This document shows, piece after piece, positions 9,943 to 19,389 of a stretch of 64,000 nucleotides of DNA. Each line of letters begins with the position of its first letter. The first letter of the stretch is position 1. This stretch comes from Azospira sp. I13 (GTDB taxonomy: Bacteria > Pseudomonadota > Gammaproteobacteria > Burkholderiales > Rhodocyclaceae). The stretch covers positions 1 through 64,000 of the forward strand of contig NZ_BFBP01000003.1 in NCBI RefSeq assembly GCF_003112695.1. Reading direction: 5' to 3'. The position numbers and the translations under genes were made by a program. The notes under the pieces were generated by a model. The model made no database searches, had not been told where the DNA came from, and saw only the letters and a program-made list of their open reading frames with translations.

Positions 9943-11043
9943 TTATACGGTGAGGTCAAGTTGCTGGATTGAGCCAGCGCCCCCATTCTCCTGCAAAAAC
10001 ACGCCGGAAGCCAGTACCGAAGCCTGTAGTTGATTGCGACTGTTCTTCACCTCGAAAGGGGTTTGCAAATGCGCCAGGCCGAGGGCGCCGACACCCAGTT
10101 CGGCTAGGGGCGAAAAGGTGTCTTCGCCGGCGCCATTCTTGGTCCACAGGCGCAGCTTGCTGAAGACGGTATCGTTCTCGTCGATCCAGCCATTTTTGTC
10201 GTCATCGTAAGCCGCCAGGTCGGCAAAACCGTTGCCGCTCCGGGTGCCGAATAGTTCGCTGCCATCGGTGGCCTTGCCGTCGCCGTTCTTATCGAAGAAG
10301 AGGAAGCCGCTGCCGCCGGTGACGAAATTGATCATGTCGTTCTTGCCGTCCGCGTCGATGTCGAAAGCGAAGCGTTGGTCGGTGAGCTGGGCTGCCGTGC
10401 CGCTGAAATTGAGGACCAGGGGGTCCTTCTTCACGGCGTCACCGGCCCGGATGCTGATGCTGCTTTCCTCGTGGTAGAGGCGGCTCATGGAAAGATCGAG
10501 GTTGAAGCTGATCTCCTTGCCGTCCGCAGTCCGCACCATGCCCGTGGCGGAGAAGGTGGTCTGCTCCATCTCGGTGTAGGACTCGTGGTAATCGTATTCG
10601 ACGCCGTAGCCGGCCCGCTCGGGCGGGCGACCGCCCTGGGCCGTACCGTCGGCGCCAGCGGCCGCCGGTACTGCAGCGCTGGCTTGGCCACCTTGCAGGT
10701 CCTCCATGCTGATCAAGTCGATACGCCGGCCCATCATGTATTCGATGACCGTCTTGAGCAGGGAAAGCTTGGGGTCCAGGGCTGTATCCCCTTCTGCTCC
10801 GGGGGCCGCCGGCGCTTGGGCCGCGGCGGCCAGGCCGCTGTCCGAAAGGCTGACGCTACTGGCCGGTGTCGGCAGCGGGCCCGAGGCGGTGGCTCCATTG
10901 GCGGGAGTGGTCGCGGGTTTGCCGCGGCCCTCGAAATCGGGGCGCTGGTCGCCCACCCACATCTTCAGGTTTTCCCTGATGTCCCGATGTTGCAGGCCAG
11001 CGTGGCTGGCGGTGAGCTGGAGGTCGGACGTGGCAATTTTCAT
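9943..11043 (-). CDS. Conserved hypothetical protein with EF-hand-like calcium loops
   Basis: A 366-residue protein of unknown role. There is no signal peptide; the first 30 residues ([20 protein letters not shown]) look cytoplasmic, and residues 40-145 are a low-complexity Ala/Pro/Gly linker. The C-terminal half holds three Asp-rich loops typical of calcium binding: DIDADGKND (228-236), [10 protein letters not shown] leading into GSELFG (251-266), and [12 protein letters not shown] (280-291). The DxNxDGxxxDxxELFG pattern occurs in repeat-type calcium proteins, including some exported by signal-independent routes. It lies between trxC (55 bases upstream) and the haem chemoreceptor gene (41 bases downstream), all on the minus strand, so an operon with the receptor is likely but the link is untested. 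Confidence 0.85.
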   Translation of the reverse strand: MKIATSDLQLTASHAGLQHRDIRENLKMWVGDQRPDFEGRGKPATTPANGATASGPLPTPASSVSLSDSGLAAAAQAPAAPGAEGDTALDPKLSLLKTVIEYMMGRRIDLISMEDLQGGQASAAVPAAAGADGTAQGGRPPERAGYGVEYDYHESYTEMEQTTFSATGMVRTADGKEISFNLDLSMSRLYHEESSISIRAGDAVKKDPLVLNFSGTAAQLTDQRFAFDIDADGKNDMINFVTGGSGFLFFDKNGDGKATDGSELFGTRSGNGFADLAAYDDDKNGWIDENDTVFSKLRLWTKNGAGEDTFSPLAELGVGALGLAHLQTPFEVKNSRNQLQASVLASGVFLQENGGAGSIQQLDLTV

Positions 11044-11098
11044 GGGAGGCTCCGGGAAACAGGGTGCTACCTGGTCTACGGCCTCCAGGCGAAAAGGT

Positions 11099-11551
11099 TT
11101 AGCCGGCCGCCGGGGAAACGCTGCCTAGCCAGCGGAGGAGGGTCGGCGTATCCATGGCGCCGGATTGGCGGGCGATCTCCCTGCCGCCGTGGAAAAGAAT
11201 GAGGGTCGGAATGCTGCGGATGGCAAAGCGATGGGCGGCCGCCGGCTGGGCTTCGGTATCCAGCTTGAGCAGGCGGTAGCCAGGCTCCAGCTGCTGCGCG
11301 GCCTGGGCAAAGGCCGGCGCCATGCTGCGGCAGGGGCCGCACCAAGGGGCCCAGAAATCCACCAGTAGAGGCAGGTCGGAGCGAGCGATGTGGGTGGCCA
11401 GGGCATCCCCATCCACCGCGGTGGGTTCTCCGTTGAACAGGGGAGCCTTGCAGCGTCCGCAGACGGGGTGCTCGACCAGACGCGGGGTGGGCAGCCGGTT
11501 CACTGCCTGGCAGTGGGGGCAGACCAGATGGAGGGATTCAGGGGTGGCCAT
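11099..11551 (-). CDS. trxC: Thioredoxin 2 (TrxC type, zinc-binding)
   Basis: A 150-residue cytoplasmic disulfide reductase. The N-terminal extension has two CxxC pairs (CPHC at 11-14, CGRC at 31-34) that form the zinc site distinguishing TrxC from TrxA. The thioredoxin fold follows, with the WCGPC active site at 70-74 and the cis-proline segment IRSIPTLILF. It reduces oxidised proteins and is usually linked to oxidative stress. It lies 75 bases downstream of hemH on the same strand; no OxyR site was identified. Confidence 0.95.
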   Translation of the reverse strand: MATPESLHLVCPHCQAVNRLPTPRLVEHPVCGRCKAPLFNGEPTAVDGDALATHIARSDLPLLVDFWAPWCGPCRSMAPAFAQAAQQLEPGYRLLKLDTEAQPAAAHRFAIRSIPTLILFHGGREIARQSGAMDTPTLLRWLGSVSPAAG

Positions 11552-11626
11552 GGCGCGGTTCCAGGGGGAGATGCCGCTGGATATGAAGGCGCCGCGCCGG
11601 TTTTCAAGAGGGATCTGGCGGGCGGC

Positions 11627-12730
11627 TCAGTCTTTGGAGCCCCGCTCGCCGGCACGACGGGCGCTAAGCTCCAGGGCGGCCGTATCCTCATCGGCCCGGG
11701 TCGGCCAGCCCGCCAGATGGTGGCTGACAATGTCGGCCAGGGCGGCGATCCAGTCCGGGCGTTCGTTGAGACAGGGGATGTAGTGGTAGGTTTTGCCGCC
11801 GGCCGAGAGAAAGTCCGCCTTGCCTTCCATGGCGATCTCTTCGAGGGTTTCCAGGCAGTCCGAGGTGAATCCCGGGCACATCACGTCCACCCGCTCCACT
11901 CCTTGCTTGGCCAGCTGGTGCAGGGTCGGCGCGGTGTAGGGCTGGAGCCATTCAGCCTTGCCGAAGCGGGACTGGAAACAGATTTTCACCTGCTCCGGTG
12001 CCAGGCCCAGGGCCTCGGTGACCAGACGGCCGGTCTTCAGGCATTCACAGTGGTAGGGGTCCCCCAGTTCCAGGGTACGTTTGGGGACACCGTGGAAACT
12101 CAGCATCAGGCGGTAGGATGCGCCGGGCAGCCCATGGGCTGCCCAATGCTGGCGGACGCTGGCGGCCAGGGCGGCGATATAGCCGGGGTGGTCGTGAAAG
12201 TTGCGAACCGAGCGGATTTCCGGCTGATTGCGGCTCTTCTGCAGCCAGGCATAGGCGGCATCCAGGGCGGTGGCCGAGGTGCTTCCAGCGTATTGGGGGT
12301 AAAGGGGCAACAGCAGGATTCGGGTGCAGTTTTGCTGTTTCAGTCGTGCCAGGGCATCGGCCACGGAGGGCTGGCCGTAGCGCATGGCGTAGTCCACCTC
12401 GACCCGGTGGCCGGCTTCGCCGAGGGCGCCCTTGAGCAGCTTGGTCTGGCGCTCGGTGTGCACCCGTAGGGGAGACCCTTCCGGCAGCCACACCGAGGCG
12501 TACTTGGCGGCAGATTTCTTGGGCCGGGTATTGAGAATGATGCCATTGAGAATGGGCCACCACAGCAGCCGGGGAATCTCCACTACCCGGGAGTCAGAAA
12601 GGAATTCCTTGAGGTAGCGGCGCAGGGCCGGGGCCGTGGGGGCGTCGGGGGTGCCCAGGTTGATCAGCAGTACGCCGGTCCGCGGTGCGGTGCCGTGCTG
12701 GAATTCGGGTTCCGGGAGGAAAAAGGGCAT
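11627..12730 (-). CDS. hemH: Ferrochelatase
   Basis: A 367-residue ferrochelatase, the final step of protohaem synthesis (insertion of Fe2+ into protoporphyrin IX). Signatures include the N-terminal [11 protein letters not shown], the catalytic-histidine region [19 protein letters not shown] and [15 protein letters not shown] with the conserved glutamate. The start at 12730 overlaps the last base of the hrcA stop (TGATG), indicating translational coupling with hrcA; the much longer in-frame upstream extension lies inside hrcA and is rejected. Haem demand in this window includes the c-type haem chemoreceptor. Confidence 0.97.
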   Translation of the reverse strand: MPFFLPEPEFQHGTAPRTGVLLINLGTPDAPTAPALRRYLKEFLSDSRVVEIPRLLWWPILNGIILNTRPKKSAAKYASVWLPEGSPLRVHTERQTKLLKGALGEAGHRVEVDYAMRYGQPSVADALARLKQQNCTRILLLPLYPQYAGSTSATALDAAYAWLQKSRNQPEIRSVRNFHDHPGYIAALAASVRQHWAAHGLPGASYRLMLSFHGVPKRTLELGDPYHCECLKTGRLVTEALGLAPEQVKICFQSRFGKAEWLQPYTAPTLHQLAKQGVERVDVMCPGFTSDCLETLEEIAMEGKADFLSAGGKTYHYIPCLNERPDWIAALADIVSHHLAGWPTRADEDTAALELSARRAGERGSKD

Positions 12731-13758
12731 CAGCTGTTGGCTTGGTAAGTAAGGGCGGAGGAGAGCAGCTTGGCGGTGATGTCCACGATGGGAATGACCC
12801 GCTCGTAGGCCATGCGGGTGGGGCCGATAACGCCGACGGAGCCGACCACCTGGCCATTTACCTCGTAGGGCGCGGTCACGACGCTGCATTCATCCAGAGG
12901 CGCCAGGCCCGATTCGCCGCCAATGAATATCTGTACGCCGTCGGCGTTGTTGGAGATGTCCAGCAGGCGCACCAGGCCGGTCTTCTGCTCGAAGAGATCG
13001 AACAGCTCTCGCAGGCGCCTCATGTTGGAGGATAGTTCTTCCACCTCCAGCAGATTCTTTTCGCCGGAGATGACGTACTGGTTGGCGCTGTCGTTGAGGG
13101 CCTGGTTGCCGGCTTCCAGGGCCGAGGCCATGAGAATCTTCAGATCGTCCTGTAACTGCTGGATCTCACCGGTCAGGCGCAGGCGAATCTGGTCGAAATC
13201 GAGTCCGGCGTAGTTGTGGTTGAGGTAATTGGCTGCCGTGGTCAGTTCCGAGGCCGAATAGGGGCGCTCGGTAAGCAGGATGCGGTTCTGCACGTCACCA
13301 TCGGTGGTGACGATGATGAGCAGGATGCGCTTTTCCGACAGGCCGAGAAATTCGATCTGGCGAATGGTGGGCGTCTTGCGCCGGGGAGCGACGACGATGC
13401 CAGCAAACTGGGTCAGCTCCGACAGCAACTGGGAGGCATTGCCGATCAGCTGCTGGGGCTGGGTCTGCAGCAGGTGGCCTTCCATCTGATGGATCTGGGT
13501 CTGGCCCAGGGGTTGCACGGCCAGCAGGCTGTCGACGAACAGACGGTAACCCCGGGGTGTGGGAATGCGGCCGGCGGAGGTGTGGGGGCTGGCGATGAAG
13601 CCTTGTTCCTCCAGGTCCGCCATGACGTTGCGGATGGTGGCCGGCGACAGGTCCAGGCCGGAATACTTGGACAGGGCGCGGGAACCCACGGGCTGGCCTT
13701 CGGTGATGTACCGTTCCACCAGGGTCTTGAGCAGGATGCGAGCGCGGTTGTCGAGCAT
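12730..13758 (-). CDS. hrcA: Heat-inducible transcription repressor HrcA
   Basis: A 342-residue HrcA, the repressor that binds CIRCE operators (normally upstream of groESL, sometimes dnaK) and needs GroEL to stay active. The winged-helix N-terminus contains [20 protein letters not shown], and the rest is the GAF-like HrcA domain. No CIRCE sequence is visible near grpE, dnaK, dnaJ or hrcA in this window, so its target (probably groESL) must be elsewhere. It is divergent from nadK and followed directly by hemH with a 1-base overlap. Confidence 0.97.
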   Translation of the reverse strand: MLDNRARILLKTLVERYITEGQPVGSRALSKYSGLDLSPATIRNVMADLEEQGFIASPHTSAGRIPTPRGYRLFVDSLLAVQPLGQTQIHQMEGHLLQTQPQQLIGNASQLLSELTQFAGIVVAPRRKTPTIRQIEFLGLSEKRILLIIVTTDGDVQNRILLTERPYSASELTTAANYLNHNYAGLDFDQIRLRLTGEIQQLQDDLKILMASALEAGNQALNDSANQYVISGEKNLLEVEELSSNMRRLRELFDLFEQKTGLVRLLDISNNADGVQIFIGGESGLAPLDECSVVTAPYEVNGQVVGSVGVIGPTRMAYERVIPIVDITAKLLSSALTYQANS

Positions 13759-13919
13759 GGGCCGATTTTACCCAAAAACCTTGATAGCGCCAGAATCGGC
13801 CTGTGCCGCCACGGTCTGGCACGGCTCCTTCCCGAGCCCCGGCCCCCGGGCGTCGGCGCGGGATTTTGTGGTTTAATGCGGCCCATGAATGCCGCTAGCG
13901 CCCACTCTTCCTTTTGCCC

Positions 13920-14798
13920 ATGCCCCCGCCCCGCACCATTGCCCTGATCGGCAAATATCACAGCCTGGAAATTGCCGAATCCCTGCGTTCCCTGGCCCAG
14001 TACCTGGGAGAGCGGGGCGTGGCGGTGCTGGTGGAGGCCGAGACGGCCAGGAATATTGGTGAGAACCGATGGATGACCGGGGATTTCCAGTCCATCGGCG
14101 CCCATGCCGATCTGGCCATCGTTATCGGCGGTGACGGCACCATGCTCAACGCAGCCCGCCATCTGGCCCGCTACAAGGTGCCCCTGGTGGGAGTGAACCA
14201 AGGGCGTCTGGGCTTCATGACCGACATTGCCCGCAGCGATATGCTCTCCTGCATGGAAGATTTGCTGGATGGCCGTTTCCAGCCCGAGGAGCGACTGATC
14301 CTGGATGCCGAAGTGATCCGGGACGGCAAGGAAGTCTGTGCCAACCAGGCCCTCAACGACGTGGTGATGGACAAGGGCGCTATCGGCCGCATGATCGAAT
14401 TCGAACTCTTCATCGACGGTGAATTCATCTACAACCTGCGGGCCGACGGCCTCATCATTTCCACGCCCACCGGCTCTACGGCTTACGCCCTGTCGGCCAA
14501 CGGCCCGATCCTGCATCCGACCCTGGGCGGCATCGCCCTGGTCCCCCTGTGTCCCCACGCCCTGACCAATCGGCCGATCACCGTGTCCGATCGCTGTGAC
14601 ATCGAGTTGCGGGTCATCCAGTCGGCGGACGCCCGGGTTCACTTCGACGGCCAGGTGGCCTTCGATATCCGGCCCAATGACTGCGTGCGCATGCGCCGCT
14701 CCGACTACAACGTCTGTTTCCTGCATCCGCCGGGCTACAGCTACTTCGCCATGCTGCGCCAGAAGCTCCATTGGAGCGCGCGCCCCCGGGGAACCTAA
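13920..14798 (+). CDS. nadK: NAD kinase
   Basis: A 292-residue ATP-NAD kinase, the only route to NADP+. The conserved GGDG is at 70-73 ([13 protein letters not shown]), followed by the second signature [17 protein letters not shown] chose the ATG at 13920 ([13 protein letters not shown]), which gives the usual length; a TTG two codons earlier is also possible and no strong Shine-Dalgarno separates them. It is divergent from hrcA and is followed 3 bases later by recN, so the two are cotranscribed, a common betaproteobacterial arrangement. Confidence 0.96.
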   Translation: MPPPRTIALIGKYHSLEIAESLRSLAQYLGERGVAVLVEAETARNIGENRWMTGDFQSIGAHADLAIVIGGDGTMLNAARHLARYKVPLVGVNQGRLGFMTDIARSDMLSCMEDLLDGRFQPEERLILDAEVIRDGKEVCANQALNDVVMDKGAIGRMIEFELFIDGEFIYNLRADGLIISTPTGSTAYALSANGPILHPTLGGIALVPLCPHALTNRPITVSDRCDIELRVIQSADARVHFDGQVAFDIRPNDCVRMRRSDYNVCFLHPPGYSYFAMLRQKLHWSARPRGT

Positions 14799-14801
14799 GC
14801 C

Positions 14802-16457
14802 ATGCTGCAACGCCTCAACATCCGTGATTTCGTGCTGGTGGACCGGCTGGAGCTGGATTTTCGTCCCGGCTTCGGCACCCTGACCGGGGAAACCGGCGCC
14901 GGCAAATCCATTCTCGTTGATGCCCTGGCCTTCGTGCTGGGCGAGCGGGCTGATGCGGGCCTGTTGCGGGCCGGTGCCGAGAAGGCCGAAGTGGGGGCCG
15001 AATTCGACATTGCCGCTCTGCCGGAGCTGAAGGCTTGGCTGGCCGACAACGACTTTGCCGCCGAAGATGATTTGCTGCTGCGCCGCCTGCTCGATGCCGG
15101 TGGCCGTTCCCGCGCCTACATCAACGGCTCCTCCGCCACCCTGCAGCAGTTGCGCCAGGCGGCGGAATGGCTGGTGGATATCCACGGCCAGCATGCCCAT
15201 CAATCCTTGCTGCGCGGCGAGGCCCAGCGACAGTTGGTGGATGCCCACGCTGGCCACCTCGAACTGGTGCGTCAGGTGGCAGAAGCTTGGCGTGCTTGGC
15301 GCGAGGCCCGGGAGTCCCTGGAGCGCGCCGCTGCCGGTGGCGAGGCCCTGGCCCGGGAACGGGAACAGCTGGAATGGCAGGTACGGGAACTCGATACCCT
15401 GGCCTTTGCCGCCGACGAGTGGGAGGGGCTTAACCAGGAACACAAACGCCTGGCCCATGCAGCCTCCCTGCTGGACGGGGCCCAGTTTTCCCTGGGCTTG
15501 CTGGCCGAAGGGGAGGGTGCCTGCGAAGAGCAGGTGCGTACCGTTGCCTCCCGTCTGGATGGTCTGGCCGAATTTGACCCGGCCCTGGGGGAGGTGGCCC
15601 AGCTGGTGCAGTCGGCCCAGGCCGAACTGGCAGAGGCGGTCAGCGCCCTGCGTCGCTACGCCGACCGGGTTGATCTGGACCCGGCCCGGTTGAGCGAAGT
15701 GGAGCGGCGGCTGGAAGCCGTGGTGGGCTGTGCCCGCAAGTTCCGTGTTTCGCCGGAGGAATTGCCGGTGCTGTTGCAGACCTGGATCGCCCGTCTGGCC
15801 GAACTGGGCGAGGCAGCCGATCTGGTAAAGCTGGAACAACGCGTGGAGGCGGCACGTCAGCAGTATGACAAGCTGGCGGGTAAGCTTTCCAAGGCCCGGG
15901 CCAAGGCGGCCAAGGCACTGTCGGACGAAGTCAGCCAGAGCATGCAGGAGCTGGCCTTGGGCGGCGGGCGTTTCGAAATCGCCCTGGTGCCCGTGGATGG
16001 CGGCAATGCTCATGGCCTGGAAACTGTCGAATTCCGCATTGCCGGCCTGGCCGGCAGCGAAGCCCGGTCCCTGGCCAAGGTGGCTTCCGGTGGCGAACTT
16101 TCCCGTATCAGCCTGGCCATCCAGGTGGTGACAAGTCGGCAGGCCAGTGTGCCGACCCTGATTTTCGACGAAGTGGATGTGGGTATCGGCGGTGGTGTGG
16201 CCGAAGTGGTGGGCCGCCTGCTGCACCGCCTGGGCCGAGAGCGCCAGGTGCTGTGCGTCACCCACCTGCCCCAGGTGGCAGCCCGTGCCGACTGGCAGTG
16301 GCAGGTAGCCAAGTTCCGTGAGGGCGAGATCATCAAGAGCCGGGTCACCATGCTGGACAACGACGGCCGGGTGGAAGAAGTGGCGCGGATGCTGGGAGGC
16401 GTGGAAATCACCGCCACCACCCGCCAACATGCCCGGGAACTGCTGGCGCAACGCTAG
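14802..16457 (+). CDS. recN: DNA repair protein RecN
   Basis: A 551-residue SMC-like ATPase that helps recombinational repair of double-strand breaks. Walker A GETGAGKS is at 29-36. A central Ala/Glu/Arg-rich coiled coil spans roughly residues 160-370, and the C-terminal half has the ABC signature (ASGGELSRISLAIQ) and Walker B LIFDEVDVGIGG. It is immediately downstream of nadK. No LexA box was recognised in the short gap, so SOS control, if any, would have to act upstream of nadK. Confidence 0.97.
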   Translation: MLQRLNIRDFVLVDRLELDFRPGFGTLTGETGAGKSILVDALAFVLGERADAGLLRAGAEKAEVGAEFDIAALPELKAWLADNDFAAEDDLLLRRLLDAGGRSRAYINGSSATLQQLRQAAEWLVDIHGQHAHQSLLRGEAQRQLVDAHAGHLELVRQVAEAWRAWREARESLERAAAGGEALAREREQLEWQVRELDTLAFAADEWEGLNQEHKRLAHAASLLDGAQFSLGLLAEGEGACEEQVRTVASRLDGLAEFDPALGEVAQLVQSAQAELAEAVSALRRYADRVDLDPARLSEVERRLEAVVGCARKFRVSPEELPVLLQTWIARLAELGEAADLVKLEQRVEAARQQYDKLAGKLSKARAKAAKALSDEVSQSMQELALGGGRFEIALVPVDGGNAHGLETVEFRIAGLAGSEARSLAKVASGGELSRISLAIQVVTSRQASVPTLIFDEVDVGIGGGVAEVVGRLLHRLGRERQVLCVTHLPQVAARADWQWQVAKFREGEIIKSRVTMLDNDGRVEEVARMLGGVEITATTRQHARELLAQR

Positions 16458-16527
16458 CGGTTTGCCCGGTGGGGTCGCCTCGTCTAAGGTGGAAGTGTCC
16501 TAGCTTCCTCGTACCGGGCCGTCTGCC

Positions 16528-17334
16528 GTGATTTCCCCGCTTTCCTCCTCGCCTTATCTGTCTCAGGGGCTGCTTTCCCCGACGGGTGTCAAGCCTGCCG
16601 GGGCGGCGGAGGGGCTGGGTGTGTCTCCCGTCCGAGTAACGGAGCCGGCCGGCAGTGCCTTCACCCGCACCGCCATAGGGGCCGCCAGTGAGTGGAATGG
16701 CGGCTACCAGGCCTTGGGCAAGAATCCCTTTGCTACCGCTTCTTCAGCTCCCGGTACTTCCCCGTCATCCGCCACTCCCGCATCGGATTCCTTGGCCGCT
16801 GGTGCCGCGAAGCGCCCGCCGGGCGGCGGTACGTCGGAACAATCCCTGAGCCAGGACGCCCAGCGGCAGCTGGATAAACTGAAGGAGACCGACCGTCTGG
16901 TGCGGGCCCACGAGCAGGCGCATATTGCCGCGGGCGGCAGCCTGGTTCAGGGCGGGGCCAGCTTTTCCTACCAGAAAGGGCCTGATGGTCGCATGTATGC
17001 GGTGGGGGGCGAGGTTTCCATCGACACTTCTCCGGGGCGGACACCGGAAGAAAGCCTCGCCAAGGCGCGGCAGATCCGGGCAGCAGCGCTGGCCCCCGCC
17101 GATCCATCGCCCCAGGACCGCCGTGTGGCTGCAGGGGCCGCCCGCCTGGAGGCCAATGCCCGGGCGGAGATGCAGCAGCAGGAAAATCGGGATAGTGCTT
17201 CAGTTGCCACCGGGTCCGGGGCAGGCGGCGAGGCAGCCGCTGGCGTGGCAGAAGCTTACCGTTCGGCCATGGGCGAGGCGGCGCCCGGCACCGGCCCGGT
17301 CGAGGAGACTTCCCGGATCGACCTCTTCGCCTGA
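16528..17334 (+). CDS. Putative metalloprotease, SprA-related family (HExxH)
   Basis: A 268-residue protein. Residues 1-105 are low-complexity Ser/Ala/Pro/Gly sequence. Residues 110-220 hold the conserved block LVRAHEQAHIAAGG with an HExxH zinc-protease motif at 128-132, then GGASFSYQKGPDGRMYAVGG and SIDTSPGRTPEESLAKARQI, which match my memory of the SprA-related/putative metalloprotease CJM1_0395 family. The biochemical role is unproven. There is no classical signal peptide. The start is GTG at 16528. Its last 79 bases overlap, tail to tail, the 3' end of the minus-strand binding-protein gene, which probably explains the divergent C-terminus. Confidence 0.82.
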   Translation: MISPLSSSPYLSQGLLSPTGVKPAGAAEGLGVSPVRVTEPAGSAFTRTAIGAASEWNGGYQALGKNPFATASSAPGTSPSSATPASDSLAAGAAKRPPGGGTSEQSLSQDAQRQLDKLKETDRLVRAHEQAHIAAGGSLVQGGASFSYQKGPDGRMYAVGGEVSIDTSPGRTPEESLAKARQIRAAALAPADPSPQDRRVAAGAARLEANARAEMQQQENRDSASVATGSGAGGEAAAGVAEAYRSAMGEAAPGTGPVEETSRIDLFA

Positions 17335-18119
17335 GTGCTCTCTTCGGGGCGAGCGGGATGGTAGCGTTGCAGCACGGCCTCGAACAGGCCGTCGCTGCGC
17401 AGCTTGTCGATGGCGGCCCGCAGGCGGGGCAGCATGGCCGATTGGCTGGAGCGCCGGGACATCTGGGCCCAGACCTCGGTTTTCTGAAGGGTCAGCTTGG
17501 GCAAGGATTGCACGGCGAAGCCCCGTTTCTGTAGCAGATAGGGCAGGGAAACGCTGTTGCCCGCCACGGCATCGAGGCGGCCACCGAGGAACATGTGGAC
17601 CAGGGTCTCGTAGTCCCGGACTTCCACCTTGTGCAACTCACCATCCCCGTCGAAACGGGGATTCAGGCGGATGTCTTTGAGAATGCCGATGCGCAGGCCC
17701 CGCAAATCCTCATAGCTGCGCAGGGGGGGGCCGGGCCGGGCGAGAACGATGGAGTGGAAGCTGAACAGCAGGCCGGCGTAATCCACATATGCATCGCGGT
17801 CGCCGGAGCGGATGAGGTAGGTGAGATCCGTTTCCCCCGACTGCAGTTCCTTGTTGATGCGGCCGTAGGGCAGGGTGCTGGTTTCCAGATTGAGGTGGGT
17901 TTCCCGGGCGATTTCCCGGTTCATGTCCACGAAAATGCCTGTCAGCTGGCTTTTCTGGTCACCGCTACCTTCTCTGCCGTCCTGGGAATAGAAGGCCCAG
18001 GGCTCGGTATGCATCAGGCCGACCCGCAACGTCCCCCCTTCGCTCCAGGCGTAGGGCGTGCTGCTCAAGGCAAGCAGCCATAGCAGGTGGCGGGGAAGGG
18101 AACGGAAAAGGCGCGCCAT
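17256..18119 (-). CDS. Family 3 periplasmic solute-binding protein (amino acid type)
   Basis: A 287-residue secreted protein. The ATG at 18119 opens a signal peptide (MARLFRSLPRHLLWLLALSS, ending near AWS). The mature part starts TLRVGLMHTEPWAFYS and continues with GIFVDMNREIARETHLNLE and LRSYEDLRGLRIGILKD, the layout of bacterial extracellular solute-binding family 3. No ABC permease lies nearby. Similar orphan proteins occur as stand-alone sensors or as divergent transport proteins, so the ligand is unknown. The upstream extension of 22 residues lacks support. Its C-terminal codons overlap the end of the convergent HExxH protein gene by 79 bases. Confidence 0.85.
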   Translation of the reverse strand: MARLFRSLPRHLLWLLALSSTPYAWSEGGTLRVGLMHTEPWAFYSQDGREGSGDQKSQLTGIFVDMNREIARETHLNLETSTLPYGRINKELQSGETDLTYLIRSGDRDAYVDYAGLLFSFHSIVLARPGPPLRSYEDLRGLRIGILKDIRLNPRFDGDGELHKVEVRDYETLVHMFLGGRLDAVAGNSVSLPYLLQKRGFAVQSLPKLTLQKTEVWAQMSRRSSQSAMLPRLRAAIDKLRSDGLFEAVLQRYHPARPEESTQAKRSIREVSSTGPVPGAASPMAER

Positions 18120-18181
18120 CGGAATGGACTTGAATTGGCCGAATAGGATAGAACAAAAGTTATACCCCTGCCCCGGGGGCG

Positions 18182-18745
18182 TCAAGCGCCTGCTGTCAGC
18201 AGGGTGGCTCCGCCTGTCAGAATGAATACCAGCGCCGCCAGCCGGCGGATCCAGTCCAGCGGCAGCTTTTTCGCCAGCTTTTCGCCGATCAGCACTGCCG
18301 GTACGTTGGCCAGCAACATGCCGACGGTAGTGCCGGTAACAACAGCGGCCAGGGCGTCAAAGCGGGCTGCCAGGGCCACGGTGGCAAATTGGGTCTTGTC
18401 GCCCATCTCGGCAATGAAAAAGGCCACCAGGGTGGTGACGAAGGCGCCGCCGTGGGAGGTCGGGGTGTCGTCATCGTCCAGGGTGTCGGGTTTCAAGGTC
18501 CACAGGCCGAAAGCGATGAAGAGAATGCCAACGGACCAGCGCAGGACGTCCGGGCTCAGCAGGGAGGCGATCCACGCGCCCAGGGAGCCGGCCAGGGCAT
18601 GATTGGCCAGGGTGGCGACAAAGATGCCGGCGACGATGGCCCAGGGGCGGCGCAGCCGGGCGGCCAGGACGAAGGATAGAAGTTGAGTCTTGTCGCCGAT
18701 TTCGGCTAGGGCGACGAGGAGGGTGGAGGTGAGGAAGGCGTCCAT
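18182..18745 (-). CDS. GDT1/TMEM165 (UPF0016) family cation exporter, probably Mn2+
   Basis: A 187-residue inner-membrane protein with about six helices in two inverted halves, each carrying the family signature: EIGDKTQ (15-21) and EMGDKTQ (113-119). These acidic motifs bind the transported cation. Bacterial members (for example MneA of Vibrio) export manganese, and eukaryotic members carry Ca2+/Mn2+, so Mn2+ export is the best guess. The start is ATG at 18745; a TTG three codons upstream is less likely. No Shine-Dalgarno is present: the upstream sequence is the U-tract of a hairpin terminator. It lies directly downstream of fur on the same strand. Confidence 0.9.
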   Translation of the reverse strand: MDAFLTSTLLVALAEIGDKTQLLSFVLAARLRRPWAIVAGIFVATLANHALAGSLGAWIASLLSPDVLRWSVGILFIAFGLWTLKPDTLDDDDTPTSHGGAFVTTLVAFFIAEMGDKTQFATVALAARFDALAAVVTGTTVGMLLANVPAVLIGEKLAKKLPLDWIRRLAALVFILTGGATLLTAGA

Positions 18746-18746
18746 G

Positions 18747-18774
18747 AAAAGCAAAAGCCGGGGAGGGCCCCGGC
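18747..18774 (-). terminator. Rho-independent terminator after fur, abutting the GDT1-family start codon
   Basis: On the minus strand GCCGGGG and CCCCGGC (18774-18768 and 18763-18757) form a 7-bp GC stem with a 4-base loop, followed by TTTTGCTTTT ending one base before the ATG at 18745. It should end fur transcripts, but any read-through transcript carries this hairpin in place of a ribosome-binding site. Confidence 0.8.
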
Positions 18775-18802
18775 GTCTGGGAAGAAGTGTTGGAGAAGGA
18801 GT

Positions 18803-18821
18803 CGGCTAACGTACTTAGCCG
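18803..18821 (-). other. Second hairpin in the fur to GDT1-family gap
   Basis: A 7-bp perfect inverted repeat, CGGCTAA (18803-18809) and TTAGCCG (18815-18821) around a 5-base loop, 29 bases ahead of the terminator stem on the minus strand. It is either part of the fur 3' end or the first element of a leader for the exporter gene. Confidence 0.45.
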
Positions 18822-18829
18822 GCGGTCGA

Positions 18830-19294
18830 TCAGAGGTGGTGAGGCGGAAGGGGGCGCTTTTCGCCTTCGCCTTGTCGGTGAGGGCAGTTTTCCTTCAGGC
18901 ACTCGGCGTAGAGATAGAGGGCGTGTTCCTGAATGGCAAAGCCTCTTTCCTTGGCGATCTTGTTTTGCCGGCGCTCGATTTCCGGGTCATAGAACTCTTC
19001 CACCCGGCCACAGTTGATACACACCAGGTGGTCGTGGTGCTTGCCTTCGTTCATTTCGAAAACGGCACGGCCGGATTCAAAATAGTGGCGTTCCAGGATG
19101 CCGGCCTGTTCAAACTGGGTCAGCACCCGGTAAACCGTGGCCAGGCCGATGTCCATGCCTTCGGCCAACAGCAATTTATAGACGTCTTCCGCAGAAAGGT
19201 GGCGGACTTCGCTTTTTTCAAACAGGTCGAGAATCTTCAGTCGGGGGAAGGTAGCCTTGAGACCGATGCTCTTCAGGCTCTGGGAATTGCTCAT
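18830..19294 (-). CDS. fur: Ferric uptake regulator Fur
   Basis: A 154-residue Fur, the Fe2+-dependent repressor of iron uptake genes. The winged helix is residues 1-80 ([16 protein letters not shown], then [23 protein letters not shown]), followed by the metal-binding/dimerisation domain with [11 protein letters not shown] and a second cysteine pair CLKENC near the C-terminus. The start at 19294 (MSNSQSLK) has AGGG upstream; the longer frame would run into the divergent bamE promoter region. Fur and bamE share about 95 bases of divergent regulatory DNA; a Fur box there could not be confirmed. Confidence 0.97.
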   Translation of the reverse strand: MSNSQSLKSIGLKATFPRLKILDLFEKSEVRHLSAEDVYKLLLAEGMDIGLATVYRVLTQFEQAGILERHYFESGRAVFEMNEGKHHDHLVCINCGRVEEFYDPEIERRQNKIAKERGFAIQEHALYLYAECLKENCPHRQGEGEKRPLPPHHL

Positions 19295-19389
19295 GTCGCA
19301 CCCTAACGGATAGGTTGGTATGGTTTTTTGGGCTATGATATACCGATTCACTTTGCTTGGACACCGCTGGAATCCCAGCGTTTTGCTGC

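Noticed and set aside
12731-13919. CIRCE operator near hrcA or the dnaK group
   Set aside because: I looked for TTAGCACTC-N9-GAGTGCTAA and near matches near hrcA, grpE and dnaK and found none.
13446-16451. 1001-codon minus-strand frame opposite recN, nadK and part of hrcA
   Set aside because: It crosses three real genes and has no recognisable domain; a shadow.
18746-18832. yybP-ykoY manganese riboswitch before the GDT1-family gene
   Set aside because: The class is often found before this family, but the 85-base gap lacks the conserved loop sequences and is too short for the aptamer plus platform; only two simple hairpins are seen.
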